NCBI RefSeq assembly: GCF_023159225.1 | Contig: NC_063161.1 | Coordinates: 121,558,958 to 121,622,957 of the forward strand | From: Perognathus longimembris pacificus | Lineage: Eukaryota; Chordata; Mammalia; Rodentia; Heteromyidae | Length of the DNA: 64,000 nt | Reading direction: 5' to 3' | In this document: piece after piece, positions 13,433 through 24,614 of the stretch | Layout: each line of letters begins with the position of its first letter | Position numbering within the stretch: the stretch's first letter is position 1 | The notes under the pieces: generated by a model | What the model was told of the DNA's origin: nothing | The model's database searches: none | The model's input: only the letters and a program-made list of their open reading frames with translations | Program-made: the position numbers and the translations under genes

Positions 13433-13787
13433 CAAGTCTTTCCATTTCCTTATGAATGGGGCAGTGTCATTCTTTTTGATAGAGGCATAGAATTCCATTG
13501 TGTATATGTTGCCACATTTTCTTGATCTACTCATCTACTGAGGGGCATCTGAGTTGTTTCCACATTGTTGTGCTGGTGGCTTTAGTGTGGTCTTGTTTGT
13601 AATCTTGTTGTAGATGCTGGGTCATCTGCTGGTCGTAGGGGAGCTCTATGTTTAGCCTTCTGAGGAATCTCCACACTGCTTTCCAGAGTGGTTGAACAAG
13701 TTTACATCCTCACAAACAATGTAGTAGGGGCCCCATTTGGCCAACATCCCCTCCAGCATTTATTGTTAGGTTTCCTGATAATGGACA
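13433..13787 (-). mobile_element. L1 fragment between two gaps
   Basis: Matches the C-terminal ORF2 region of the L1 at about 7675-8065 (gaatggggcagtgtcattct, cagagtggttgaacaag), with several small deletions. Confidence 0.85.
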
Positions 13788-13887
13788 NNNNNNNNNNNNN
13801 NNNNNNNNNNNNNNNNNNNNNNNNNNNNNNNNNNNNNNNNNNNNNNNNNNNNNNNNNNNNNNNNNNNNNNNNNNNNNNNNNNNNNNN
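13788..13887. other. Assembly gap (100 N)
   Basis: Exactly 100 N. It breaks the L1 fragment to its left; AT-rich non-L1 sequence follows. Confidence 0.98.
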
Positions 13888-14037
13888 TATGAAAAATAAA
13901 AAGATGGATTTGCTGATTTAAAATTTGAATTTAATATATTTGAAAATTATATTTGAAATGATTTGAAATATTTGAAATTGCAGATATTTGAAACTGATAA
14001 ACACATTCACATAACAAAAGCTCCCTAAGATTACTTT

Positions 14038-14245
14038 TTTTTTTTTTTTTTTGGCCAGTCCTGGGCCTTGGACTCAGGGCCTGAGCACGGTCCCTGGCTT
14101 CTTCCCGCTCAAGGCTTGAGCACTCTGCCGCTTGAGCCACAGCGCCGCTTCTGGCCGTTTTCTGTATATGCGGTGCTGGGGAATCGAACCTAGGGCCTCG
14201 TGTATCCGAGGCAGGCACTCTTGCCACTAGGCTATATCCCCAGCC
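14038..14245 (-). mobile_element. IDL-Geo SINE (young, CpG-rich subfamily)
   Basis: Minus orientation with a poly-T start. Perfect target-site duplication ccctaagattacttt at 14023-14037 and 14246-14260. Geo then IDL, exact B box. It carries a small insertion, aaggcttgagcactc, relative to its sisters. Confidence 0.93.
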
Positions 14246-14260
14246 CCCTAAGATTACTTT

Positions 14261-15635
14261 ATTTTGCCTCTTTCACTGTGAATTGGGAGGAACATACAAA
14301 AAAGGTGACATAAAGAAAGGTCACAGGTACATAAGTTAGATAATGAATATAGTTCCTTTTGAACAGTGTCACCCACTCCCTCATTCTTGTCCATATTTTC
14401 CTCTTCTGTCTCAACTCCCCCTCTAGTTGTATAGTTTATTTCAAACGTAGTGTCTAGTGAGTATCACTGCTTCGCCTTCCCCTCCGCAAATAAGATAGAT
14501 AGACTTATATATAAGATAAAGATAAAGAAATCAAATACAGTGATAAGGGGAAATAAACCAAAGAAAAAGGAAAGAAAAAAAAGAGCCACAAATAGTTTAA
14601 TAAAAACAAACTCTTGCTTCCACTTCTTGGAGTATGTTTCAGTAATCAGCATGCTATATAGTCATATATACATAGTTATTGAGCCCTGTGATTCTCTCAT
14701 AAGACTATCATCTTTTGCTCTCACTTTGTGAGAGCAATGTTTAGAGTGCTGTTTAATTAATTATGTCCAAGAGTAATTATTTTTCTTTTACTATCTATTG
14801 GGCTTACTTTTAGATCGGTAGGTGCATTCTAATGATTACAAAGAAGGGAAACCATTTTTTGGGTCTGGCTTACCTCACTTAGTATAATTTTTTCCAAGTC
14901 TTTCAATTTCCTTACAAATGGGACAATGTCATTCTTCTGATAGAAGCATAGAATTCCACTGTGTATATATACCACATTTTATTGATCCATTCATCCACTG
15001 ATGAATCCACTGAGGGGTATCTGGGTTGAATCCATATCTTAGCTATGGTAAACAATGCTGCAATGAACATGATTGTGCTGGTGGCTTTAGTGCAGGCTGA
15101 TTTGTAGTTATTTGGATAAATGCCCAGGAGTGGGATTGCTGGGTTATAGGGTAGCTCTATGTTAGTGTTTTAAGGAACCTCCATAGCTTACCAGAGTGGT
15201 TGAAGAAGTTTGCATTTCCACCAACATTGTAGTCCTATTCTCTTTTGGCCACAACCCCGCCAGCATCTGTTACTGTTAGTTTTCTTGATAATGGCCATTC
15301 TAACTGGGATGAGGTGAAATCTCAATGTTGTCTTGATTTGCTTTTGTTTTATGGCCAGAGATATTGAACCTCTCCTAACATGTCTATTGGCCATTCTCCT
15401 TTCTCCTTCTGAGAAGTCTCTCTCCAAGGTCTTTATTAAATAGTCTATTGTTTATTAATTGGGTTATTGTTTCTCTGGGTTATTTGTGTTTTTGAGGATT
15501 TGTTTTGGGGAAGTTTAATTTTTTGAGCTCTAAGTATATTGTAGATATGAGGCCCTTGTCTAATGCATAGCTAGTAAAGATCTTCTCCCATTCTGTGGGC
15601 TTTGTTTTTATCTTGCTAGCTAGGGTGTTAAAAAA
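14261..15635 (-). mobile_element. Older 5'-truncated L1
   Basis: The 3' UTR (to about 14850) is followed by the degenerate C-terminal ORF2, including a recognisable 79-codon open stretch at 15427-15188 with the family's Cys-rich region. Many frameshifts, and a short local duplication (atccactgatga/atccactgag near 14990-15018). More diverged than the 7066 element. The young SINE at 14038 abuts its tail. Confidence 0.85.
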
Positions 15636-17634
15636 CTTTTCTTCTCAAACTTGGCTTTCCTTGTGTGAAACATGAGGAAATGAAAACTGAGTTTCTATCT
15701 TTCCTGGAGGCAATGCTTACATATATTTTGGAATCTGTGGGGCAGCTGCTAATTTCACCTGTGAGCAGGAAATGAAGTATACACCTGTTCCTCTATGGTT
15801 TTTAAAAGTAGTGCATACTTGTCCAGATTACAAGGAGCCCTGTTGTTATAGCATCAATAAAAAAGCTGACTTACATGTGAATAATCCTTATTCCAGGGGA
15901 TTTTAGGAAGCTGGACACTAGAGGAACAAAAAAAACCAAGCAACTGTGAAAAGAATATCCTCTGCTTACCTTTTTAAAATCCAATAATTACTCTTGAATT
16001 GAGTTGGGATTAGATAAGGCAATCAGTTGTAATTGAGTTGATATCTGGAAATGGAAAACTGTGAGTCATTCAGAGACTAACCTTTTACTATAGTTTATTT
16101 ATCTTCTATCATCTTATCATCTTTATCCTTCTACCCCACCCATACATTACCCATAGTGGTAGGGGTGAAGAAGGAATGACTTTGGAAGTGCTCCTTAACC
16201 AAGCCTTTGTATGCATTGTCCAAGACTCACAGCTTTCTGATCAGCAGGCTTTCCTGCCCTGTCATTAGGCATGGTGGCAAAAGAGCTCCATTCTCATGAA
16301 CTGACCCATGTGACCAGTAGGTCATCTCAGATGGAGGCTTGATGCTTTATTCATTGGTTTCTGGGTTTCTCAGATGTTGAGGCAAGATGCAAATATGGGG
16401 AATGCTTTCATTATCTTTCTGTTCATTTCTTGACCATTGGAAGAAATGTGGTTTCATCCATTACTAAATGCATGGCTTCATAAGGGTATGGTGGCTCTTA
16501 TTTCACAATTTCAATTGCAGAATATCTTTGTAAGAGCAATAGCTAATTCTCTCTGAATGTTACTACAGTTCAGGGAGAATAAGTATTTTTCTTCCTCCTT
16601 TATATTTCCCCTTCACTTATGCTTAAAAACAGGTAATTGGAGCTGGGCTTCCCAGTATAATCTTGCCCAAAGGCTAAGCTCTGCCACCTAATGACACACA
16701 GTTGTTCTTCTTCATTGAGGCAGTCTTACACTCATTATCTCTAAATTAGTTCCCCTTTCTCCTTTACTTTATTATTCATCCACCTCCTCTTTTTTCATTT
16801 GGATTTTTTCAAGTGAACCATGACAAAGTGTGTCTTTGTGAAGTTGTGTGTCTGTGCAACAGTGCATCTGTGCGAGTGAGCATGCCCTTCACCCGTGCCC
16901 CTCGTTTACATTAAATGTTTATTTAAACCAAGGCAGTGGAAAATTGACAACAATCTTTGGCATTGATTGCTTCATAATGATTCCGCTTCAATCCAGGGAG
17001 GAAAATGTAGCTGAAAGTAGAAGAAACTGAAATTCATTTGCAGGGTTTTTCCCTTGTCAAGGCCAAATGCAAGCAGCTCAACCACAAATAATTGAAGCTT
17101 GTTTTGAATGAAGACTGTGAAAGTGTGTAAAACTCTAGTGAAAACTTTTAACAACCTGTTATGTCAAAGAAAAGTTTTATAATATCATATTCAGTTGAAA
17201 ATGTAAAATGAGGTAGACACACACACAAATGTGTGCGGGCACTTGCATGTGCACATACATGTTGAGGTGGCTTTCTTTGTTCAAACTTGGGCTGCAACCC
17301 CCTCTTTGTTCCCTCACCTAGTATGCTAAGCCTTTTGTGGGGACTTGGGTTCTTCATCTAAAATTGGGACAATAGCTCCAACTCCCCAAATTTGTAGTGA
17401 AAGATGATATTAAAAATACCCAATACAATATCTTACACTGTAGACAACAAATTATATCATGTTATAATTTCCTTGTAATAGACTGAAACATAGTTTGGAA
17501 GGTTTTGCATTAATAACATGAAAACATAAACTCCAAGTCCTTCCATTCTCTAAACCACATTGTTCTTTCATTCTGGAAAGGGACCTAGCATTCCTGAGGT
17601 GCATCAAGCATTTCTGCAACCTACCAAATACTCT
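15636..17634. other. Intergenic unique sequence
   Basis: No repeats identified. 16840-17150 is complex, repeat-free and contains several TAAT/ATTA and AATGATT-like words, so it could be a regulatory element. No gene seen. Confidence 0.55.
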
Positions 17635-17965
17635 GAGTGTAAGTATAATCTTACCAAATTCCAGCCACATGGGAAGTAGGAGGTGGAGATTCAGAGGAAA
17701 GAAGTTCTAGGCAAGCCTGGGCAAAAAGTTTGAATGATCCTATCTCAACCAATAAGCTGGATGTGATGAAGCATATCTAATTTCAGCTTTGTGGGAGGTG
17801 TAGGTTGGAGGATTGTGGACCCAGGCCTGCCTAGGAGAAGACATGAGGCCCTGTCTGAAAAACAATGAAAACCAAAAAAGGGCTAGAGACATGGCTTAAG
17901 TGACAGAGAGCTTGCCCAGCAAGCATGAGGGTTTACATTCAATCCCCAATATCATCAGAAAATAA
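17635..17965 (+). mobile_element. B1 plus ID composite SINE
   Basis: Two B1-like halves (17640-17750 and 17752-17865), an A-rich linker, then an ID-like, tRNA-derived unit (gggctagagacatggctta ... cattcaatccccaa) and an A-rich tail. Resembles the known B1-dID layout of other rodents. Confidence 0.6.
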
Positions 17966-19839
17966 AAATACTAAATAGGGCTTTTTGTGTGTGTGAATTG
18001 TGAACTATGTGAACTGTGCTGAAGAAATGAATGGATGAAAATATGGATGAAAAATACAACATTTCAGGGTGGAAATAATGGCATGAAACTTTTCAGGAAA
18101 AATATCTTCATAATTAAGTATTACTGAGATTTTGTGGTTTTCTCTAAATACCTGGATGGTCATTGCTGGGGAAAAGAATGTGCTGTAAATGAAACACACA
18201 CAAGAAAATCTACCTGAAAATTCTAAATTTTTGAGTTAAGTTAAAGAACCAACACTAAATTATATAGCACAACTATCATAGTCTCTTAGATTATTTTATT
18301 TTAACTTAGTGCATATAAACTGTACAAAATATAATCATAATTCTCCCATACACAAATATGATAGATTTTGATAATATTTGTCTCTGATCTATTAATCTTC
18401 TCTATTCTCTGTGACCATTTTCCTTTTCCACATGCCTAGGCAATTTTTTTGTTTTCTGAGTTGAATCTCTCCTAATGCAAAAAGTATTTCATATTTCAAA
18501 ATCCATCCTATGGTTTGTTCAAAGACTAGCTTACACAGTTCCTTGAGTATAAGGCGGGGGACTTGGAACTTTTTTCATGTCAAGATTGGTAATTCCTTCT
18601 CAGGTTTCCCCAGTCCTGCCCTTGAGAAATGGTTCACATCTAAATCTATGTATTGCATACTCAGTAGCCTCTTCAAGGCCATAAAAGAGTCCATTCTCCA
18701 TTAGAAGGATAGTGACCAAAGTCCAGATCCTTTGTGAAAGAATCAAACATCTCTCATTATTCAGGAAGGGATTTATTAGTTGAGAGTGTGGAAGAAGAGT
18801 AGGAAAACACTGGTTGGTTTCATCACATGTCACCACAGTTCAGTGTAAATTATGTTTGGTCTATCCCTTCCTTATTTAAGATTTAACCCAATAGTTATTT
18901 TGAAAGAAACTCAACCCATGTGTATTTGTCTCAGTAGCTGTCTTGGCTTTTACTGGTCAGAATCAGGAAGTTACTTTTGCCAACATTACAAAAGGCCTAA
19001 AGATCAAGTGAATTTTAATCTTGGCAGAAGTAGCTTCCCATCTGAAAGGTGGAATATAGGTTCCAGATAGTAACAAAAGAAAGATAAACATTTTCCTTAA
19101 GTGTCTTCCAAGAGAAGAATAGAAGACTGAGCAAGTCCTATGAATTACTGATTGTTTTGTTTTGTATCAGAGCCAATGTAATTTGTACTTGAATGAGGAA
19201 TTTCATCTGTAGGTGTTGGCACAAGTTCTTCAAAGATTCCAGCTACTGATACTGAAGATTTATTGTGAAAATAAAGCGAAATACACTAATAACATCTTTA
19301 ATTTTGATTATTTCTGTCCTTTAAAAATAAAAATTATGAATTCATGTTGTTCACTATAAGGATATATAGTTTTCTATATAAAAATAGAAGACTTCTGAGA
19401 AATTTATAACGTTTTGAGGAATAAAAGGAGATACTTCTATATCAATGTTGGAAATAAACCTATTTTATATAATCTTTTCATTTGATTAACTTAGAAAAAA
19501 AGTGTTTCAGAGTATAGTGTTCTTTTTTCTCTCATCAGTATAAGCTCTGTACTGTTTAGATTTTTCCACCTAGATTTTATTCAGTCTAGAAAGAAAAGAA
19601 GAATCTTCTCTTTATGCTAGTGTTCTTGGTCCAAATAAAGGATCTCAGGATGGGTGGGGAAATATTGGGAACCAAACTACACAAGCTCAGGGCCAATCTG
19701 ATAACTTGGATGCTGAGAAATAGACACTTCAGTTACTTTTGAAGGTAACTGGTGACACTTAGATGAAGCCAGAGTACTGGACTAGATGAAGTCTGGAGAA
19801 ATGTGTTAATACCACAAGAATTCAAGCACAGAATAGGTC

Positions 19840-19842
<3 letters not shown>
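17966..19842. other. Intergenic unique sequence, nothing recognised
   Basis: AT-rich. Short frames only (for example 18510-18836), without domain features. Confidence 0.6.
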
Positions 19843-19890
<48 letters not shown>

Positions 19891-19903
19891 TGTGTATGTG
19901 TAT
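19843..19903 (+). repeat. (TG)n microsatellite
   Basis: About 28 TG units with two TA interruptions. Abuts the Geo 3' end of the composite at 19916. Confidence 0.97.
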
Positions 19904-19915
19904 GAATGCATATAC

Positions 19916-20126
19916 CTATGCCAGTCTTGGGACTTTAACTCGGGGCTTGGGTGCTGTCCTTGAGCCTTTTGGCTAAAGGCTTCAGTTCTATCACTTGAGA
20001 CACAGCTTTACTTGGTTTCTTGATAATTAGATAAGAGTCTCATGGCAGGCTTCATACTATGATCCTCAGGTCTCAGACTCTGGAGTAGTTCAGATATCAA
20101 ATGTGAGCTACTGGCACTCAGCTCAG
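19916..20126 (-). mobile_element. B1-Geo composite SINE (old)
   Basis: On the minus strand: B1 (ending gagactcttatctaat), a short A-rich linker, Geo (gctgtgtctcaagt ... gacagcacccaagccc), then the (CA)n tract at 19843-19903. Confidence 0.65.
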
Positions 20127-21189
20127 AATGGGTTTCACTTTCTTCATGAGCTCCTCATTTGGTTAGACTTCTCAGAGCCATTTCCTCCTTTAAGGCTCTT
20201 GGAACAGGCAGAGCAATTTACACTGTAATAAAATTTCCTGGGTCACAGGTATTCATTCCTCTGAGCAGTTGCTCTCAACATGTGCTTCCCCAGACCAGCA
20301 GCAATAACATTATCTGAAAGGCTATTAGACATGTAAAATTTCCAAGCATGCCCAATAGTTTACTCAATCCTTGTCTTTGGATTCAATAGCCCACGTTTTA
20401 TCCACCTATCCTACTGATTTCCATGCATGCTAGAGTTTGACAGTCCCTGCTCCAAAGAGTTTACCATTGGTTGGTGAAATGATATGCGATGTAGTCATAC
20501 TAGTTGTTTGAATTTATTCATGCATATATGAATTTAAGTACCACTTAACCACGCCTCCCTACCAGGAGTCAGTCTCTGACATCTCAACCTTTTAACAGCT
20601 AGTTACCAATTGGGAATGATAAGATCCCCCAAGTACACCACCTCTCGTAAATGAGACAAGGAAGATTTAGGTGGCCTTGTATGGAAAAGGTGCTTGATAA
20701 TCTATTCTGTCCTGAAGCAATAGTTCGTATACGTGTGTGACTACTCCTGATGTACATTATTGAAGCTCCTGATTTCAGTTTGGACTTTTTTGGCCTAATG
20801 AAAAAGAATCAGACTTCCAAAAGCCCAAAGTTCTTTGTATAAATTTCAAGCCCTCTCCACTTTCAGACTGTGTAATAATCTTCCTGGAACAATTAAAAAA
20901 ATTGACACTAGTATAATTTAGATCTTCCTTCCCATGAAAATGCACTGAAATTTCTTGTTTTCTCGCAATCTGAGGTAATAGCTAGTGGCTTTCATCATTC
21001 TGTTTTAAAAATATGTTCTGTGACTCTTTATGTTTCATTAAATTCACTTATCAAAGAGACACAAAAGTATTTTATTTTTATAATTTTTGGGTTTAGTTGA
21101 TTATCTGTTGGTGAAAGTGGGCTGTTGAAGTCCCCCAGTATTACTGTGTTGGTATCTACCAGCACCTGTAAGTTCAAGAGTGCGTTCTG
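20127..21189. other. Intergenic unique sequence, nothing recognised
   Basis: No clear repeat and no credible frame. Confidence 0.6.
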
Positions 21190-21450
21190 TTTCTTTTTTG
21201 GCTGGTCCTAGGGCTTGAACTGTGGGTCTGAGCACTGCCGTTGAGCTTTTGTACTCAAAACTAGTGCTATGCCACTTTAGCCACAGCCCCACTTCTGGCT
21301 TAAGAAGGTTTTTTTTTTTTTTTTGTAGTTTAGTAGAGATAAGAGTCTCAGGGGACTTTCCTGCCCTGATTGGCTACAAACTGTGATCCTCAGAACTCAG
21401 CCTCCTTGGAAGCTACGATTACAGGCGCGAGCCACAGGTGTGGGGCTCAG
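21190..21450 (-). mobile_element. B1-Geo composite SINE
   Basis: On the minus strand the B1 half is clear (gattacaggc region near 21417), followed by a poly-A linker (21308-21323 as T) and Geo. The Geo end is at ggctggtcctagggcttgaa (plus strand, about 21199). Confidence 0.65.
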
Positions 21451-21554
21451 GTGTGTTTTTTTAAAATGAATTTTGCTGCATAACTATTAGGTGCATATAT
21501 GTTTACAATTGTAATTTCCACTTCATGGATAATTCCCTTCATTTATATGAAGTT

Positions 21555-21630
21555 TGAATGAGGGTGTGGCTCAGCTGATTGAGCACCTGTCTAATAAGCA
21601 GAAAGCCTGAGCTCAAACCGAAGGACTAAT
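21555..21630 (+). mobile_element. ID-like tRNA-derived fragment
   Basis: gagggtgtggctcagctgat with A-box spacing, then cctgagctcaaacc as a B-box-like segment. A short old SINE, not a functional tRNA. Confidence 0.45.
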
Positions 21631-21761
21631 GAGGGGCAAGATGGTGAGCTGAAAGCAGTCAACCTTATATTCTGTGTCAACAAGAATAATTCATTGACCA
21701 AAAATCCATCAACAGATTCAGGAAGAGGAAAAGAGAAGATAGAAAAAAACCATATAAGGAG

Positions 21762-21879
21762 TGTTAGGTTTTTAAAGTAGGTAGCTGGTAAAGGAGAACA
21801 CCACACGGTATTCAGGCAGGAGAGAAAGTTTATTACCGAACTGCTGGCCTATGGCCGAGATGATCCATGGCCGAAGAGA

Positions 21880-21954
<75 letters not shown>

Positions 21955-22108
21955 GGAGAGAGGGAGAGAGGAGAGAGGGAGAGAGGAGAGAGGGAGAGAG
22001 GGAGAGAGGGAGAGAGGGAGAGAGGGAGAGAGGGAGAGAGGAGAGAGGGAGAGAGGGAGAGAGGGAGAGAGGGAGAGAGGGAGAGAGGGAGAGAGGGAGA
22101 GAGGGAGA

Positions 22109-22150
<42 letters not shown>

Positions 22151-22329
22151 CCACCCAGCCTTGCCTTATATCTAGGGCAGGGGAATGGGGTGTGGCCAGG
22201 TGGATTAGGATCTGACCTCAGGGAAAGGGGAGGTAACTGCCTCCAGGTCTGCAGGTTACCCAGGTAACTGGGTGGAGACTTAATGAGGTGGGGGCAGCTA
22301 CATGGAGCCCTCAGGGAGAGGACCTTACA
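21762..22329 (-). mobile_element. Solo LTR with a large GA expansion
   Basis: The ends form TGTTAGG...CCTTACA, an imperfect inverted repeat typical of LTRs. Flanks aggag/agaag could be a 5-bp target-site duplication with one mismatch. On the minus strand there is a TATA-like gatataagg (about 22165-22172), a long TC tract (21885-22148), and AATAAA at 21829-21834, the U3-R-U5 order. No internal retroviral sequence is adjacent. The retrovirus class is not determined. Confidence 0.7.
21885..22148 (+). repeat. (GA)n and (GGGAGAGA)n microsatellite/minisatellite
   Basis: Pure GA at both ends (21885-21945 and about 22116-22147) with GGGAGAGA and GGAGAGA variants between. It lies inside the LTR. Open frames across it are low-complexity artefacts. 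Confidence 0.97.
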
Positions 22330-22849
22330 AGAAGTTTACATAATCCCAAGAAATCAAAGAGAAGAAATAAAAGTGGAAATAAAAGCAGTAGTAAGAAGAG
22401 GAAGATTAAGAAGTCAACAGGATTGATTGTTGATCTCTGTATGTAAACAAAACTAAAACATTGAAAAAAGTCACAGTAGATTCAAAGGAGCAAAAAAACC
22501 AATGGATAATCTTCTACAAATACATATATACATTGGAAGTTTTCAAAAGGAACTGTGTAGAACCTTTATAAATAGTTTCTAAAATTTAAGCTCAATTAAG
22601 AATACTCCTAAACTAACTAGCAGTAAGCACAAGGCTAGGGAAAGAGCAATGAGAACTGAAAATGAATATGGTAAACCAGAATGGCAGAGATCAAAACATT
22701 TCTGAGATACTGAGAATAGACTGAGAATATTCAATGACAGATGGGACATTTCAATATAATGATTGAGAATTTTGCAGGAATGAAGTCATGGAATGAAAGA
22801 TGTAGTCAGGAGATGGGCCTAGTTGGGGGAAGTAGATCAGGGTGGGTAT
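22330..22849. other. Intergenic sequence, nothing recognised
   Basis: A-rich, directly next to the solo LTR. No frame of interest. Confidence 0.55.
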
Positions 22850-23100
22850 GCTCTGGAAAGATTCACCTGTCCCAGATTCCTTCTTGTCTCTCTTCTCTGC
22901 TTCTCAGTTGCCCTGAGATGAACATCTCTGTTCCATCAAGCAAGCCTTCTCCACCATGATGTTATACCCATCTCAGGCCAAAGCAATGGAACAAGTTGTT
23001 CATGGACATATTAGCCAAAACAACCCTTTTGTTCTTCTTTAAACTGCTTCCCTTGGGTATTTGTCACAGCAATGAAAAGCCTCTTTAATACAACTAATAT
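22850..23100 (+). mobile_element. Possible old LTR/MaLR-type relic
   Basis: ccatgatgttatacccatct, a gccaaaacaacccttttg stretch and the end gtcacagcaatgaaaagcc ... taatacaacta recall the 3' part of MaLR-type LTRs. Assignment is from memory and weak. Confidence 0.35.
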
Positions 23101-23757
23101 ACTCTGCAGTAGGGATGAATCTTACAACCCTTGTGTCAGATAAAAGAACTAGACACAAAGGCTGCATACTCTGTGTTCCAAGACCATGGCAGGCTGAGAA
23201 AGGCAAGATGATGGGGGCTTTAACTAGGTTAGTGGTTATATTTACGGTTGAGATGATGAGGTGGATTGCAAAAGGAGAACATGTAGTGATGTTAATATTC
23301 TGTGTCTGGATTCTGATAGTGGTTATTTCTACACACATACATATATACATATATATTCAAGCATATGTATGCTTGAAGAAGCTTATTGAATTGAACACTA
23401 ATAATAGACTTATTTCACCCCTATCTACTGGAAATTCAACTTATTTATATGTATGAAAGCAAAGGATGCGTTACATCAATTTACCCTTAAATGTCTCAAT
23501 AGCTTGACAAATAAAGTATTAGGAAGATGTAACCACATTTTTTCCTTATTTGTTCTAATTTAATGACAATGTACACACTAGTTTCCCAAGTAAACTGTTT
23601 TCCCCATGCATAGCTAGGGGGTAGCTTGCCTCATATTGGCTTGTACATTGTGTTATGGTTACCTACTAGGCTGATGTGGATTGGGAGGAGATTGAGGAGG
23701 TGAGACCAGCTGAAGGAGGTACCCATGTGCAAGCAGGATAGACAATGCCACAGCCTG

Positions 23758-24600
23758 TAAACATAAAGCTCCCTATGACCCAGAAGCCCCATTTTTGGGC
23801 ATCTACCTAAAAGATTACAAGCAAGACCACACTAAAGCCACCAGCACAACAATGTTCATCGCAGCACAATTTGTCATTGCTAAAATATGGAACCAACCCA
23901 GATGCCCCTCAGTAGACAAGTGGATCAGGAAAATGTGGTACATATATACAATGGAATACTATGCCTCTATCAGAAAGAATGACATTGCCCCATTCATAAG
24001 GAAATGGAAGGACCTGGAAAAAAATCATACTGAGTGAAGTAAGTCAGACCCAAAGAAACATGGACGCTATGGTTTCTTTCATAGGGAATAATTAGTACAT
24101 GTTTAGGCTAGTCATAGCAGAAGATCACAATAGCCCAATAGCTATGCCCACATGAACACATAAGATGATGCTAAGTGAAATGAACTCCATGTTATGGAAA
24201 TGAGTGGTATATCATTGTAATTATTTTCAACATGCCATGTGAAACCATACTTTTTTTTTTGTTTCTATCGTATTCCCTTCCTGTGGTTGTACCCCCTCTA
24301 TCATTGTATCTCATCTGAGTACCCTGGATACTGTATATACGTATATTAGAACTAGGGAAAGGAAAGGGAATGCCAAAATTGAGAGACAAAGGATAAAAAG
24401 ACAAATGATTCCAAGCAATACTTAAATAACCATTTGGTGTAAACCAACTGAACAACTCATGGGATTGGGGAGGAAAAAAGGGAGCAGGGAGGCGGGGGAA
24501 AAATGAGGGAGGAGGTAACAAGTTGAACAAGAAATGTACTCACTGCCTTACATATGAAACTATAAGCCCTCTGTACTTCACTTTGACAATAAAGGAAAAA
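23758..24600 (+). mobile_element. 5'-truncated L1, plus strand
   Basis: C-terminal ORF2 (open at 23795-24037: MFIAAQFVIAKIWNQPRCPS followed by a TMEYYASIRKND-type end), then the 3' UTR and a short A tail. Target-site duplication of 14 bp with one mismatch (aatgcc[a/g]cagcctg) at 23744-23757 and 24601-24614. Confidence 0.93.
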
Positions 24601-24614
24601 AATGCCGCAGCCTG

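Noticed and set aside
12828..13534. Long open frames across the N gap
   Set aside because: They exist only because N codons do not register as stops; the ends are L1.
21849..22267. Open frames of Ser/Leu, Arg/Glu or Gly/Arg/Glu repeats
   Set aside because: Translations of a GA/TC microsatellite in three frames; no protein meaning.
23115..23456. 113-codon frame with a hydrophobic stretch
   Set aside because: The hydrophobic part is encoded by an ATAC/ATAT simple repeat near 23335-23355.
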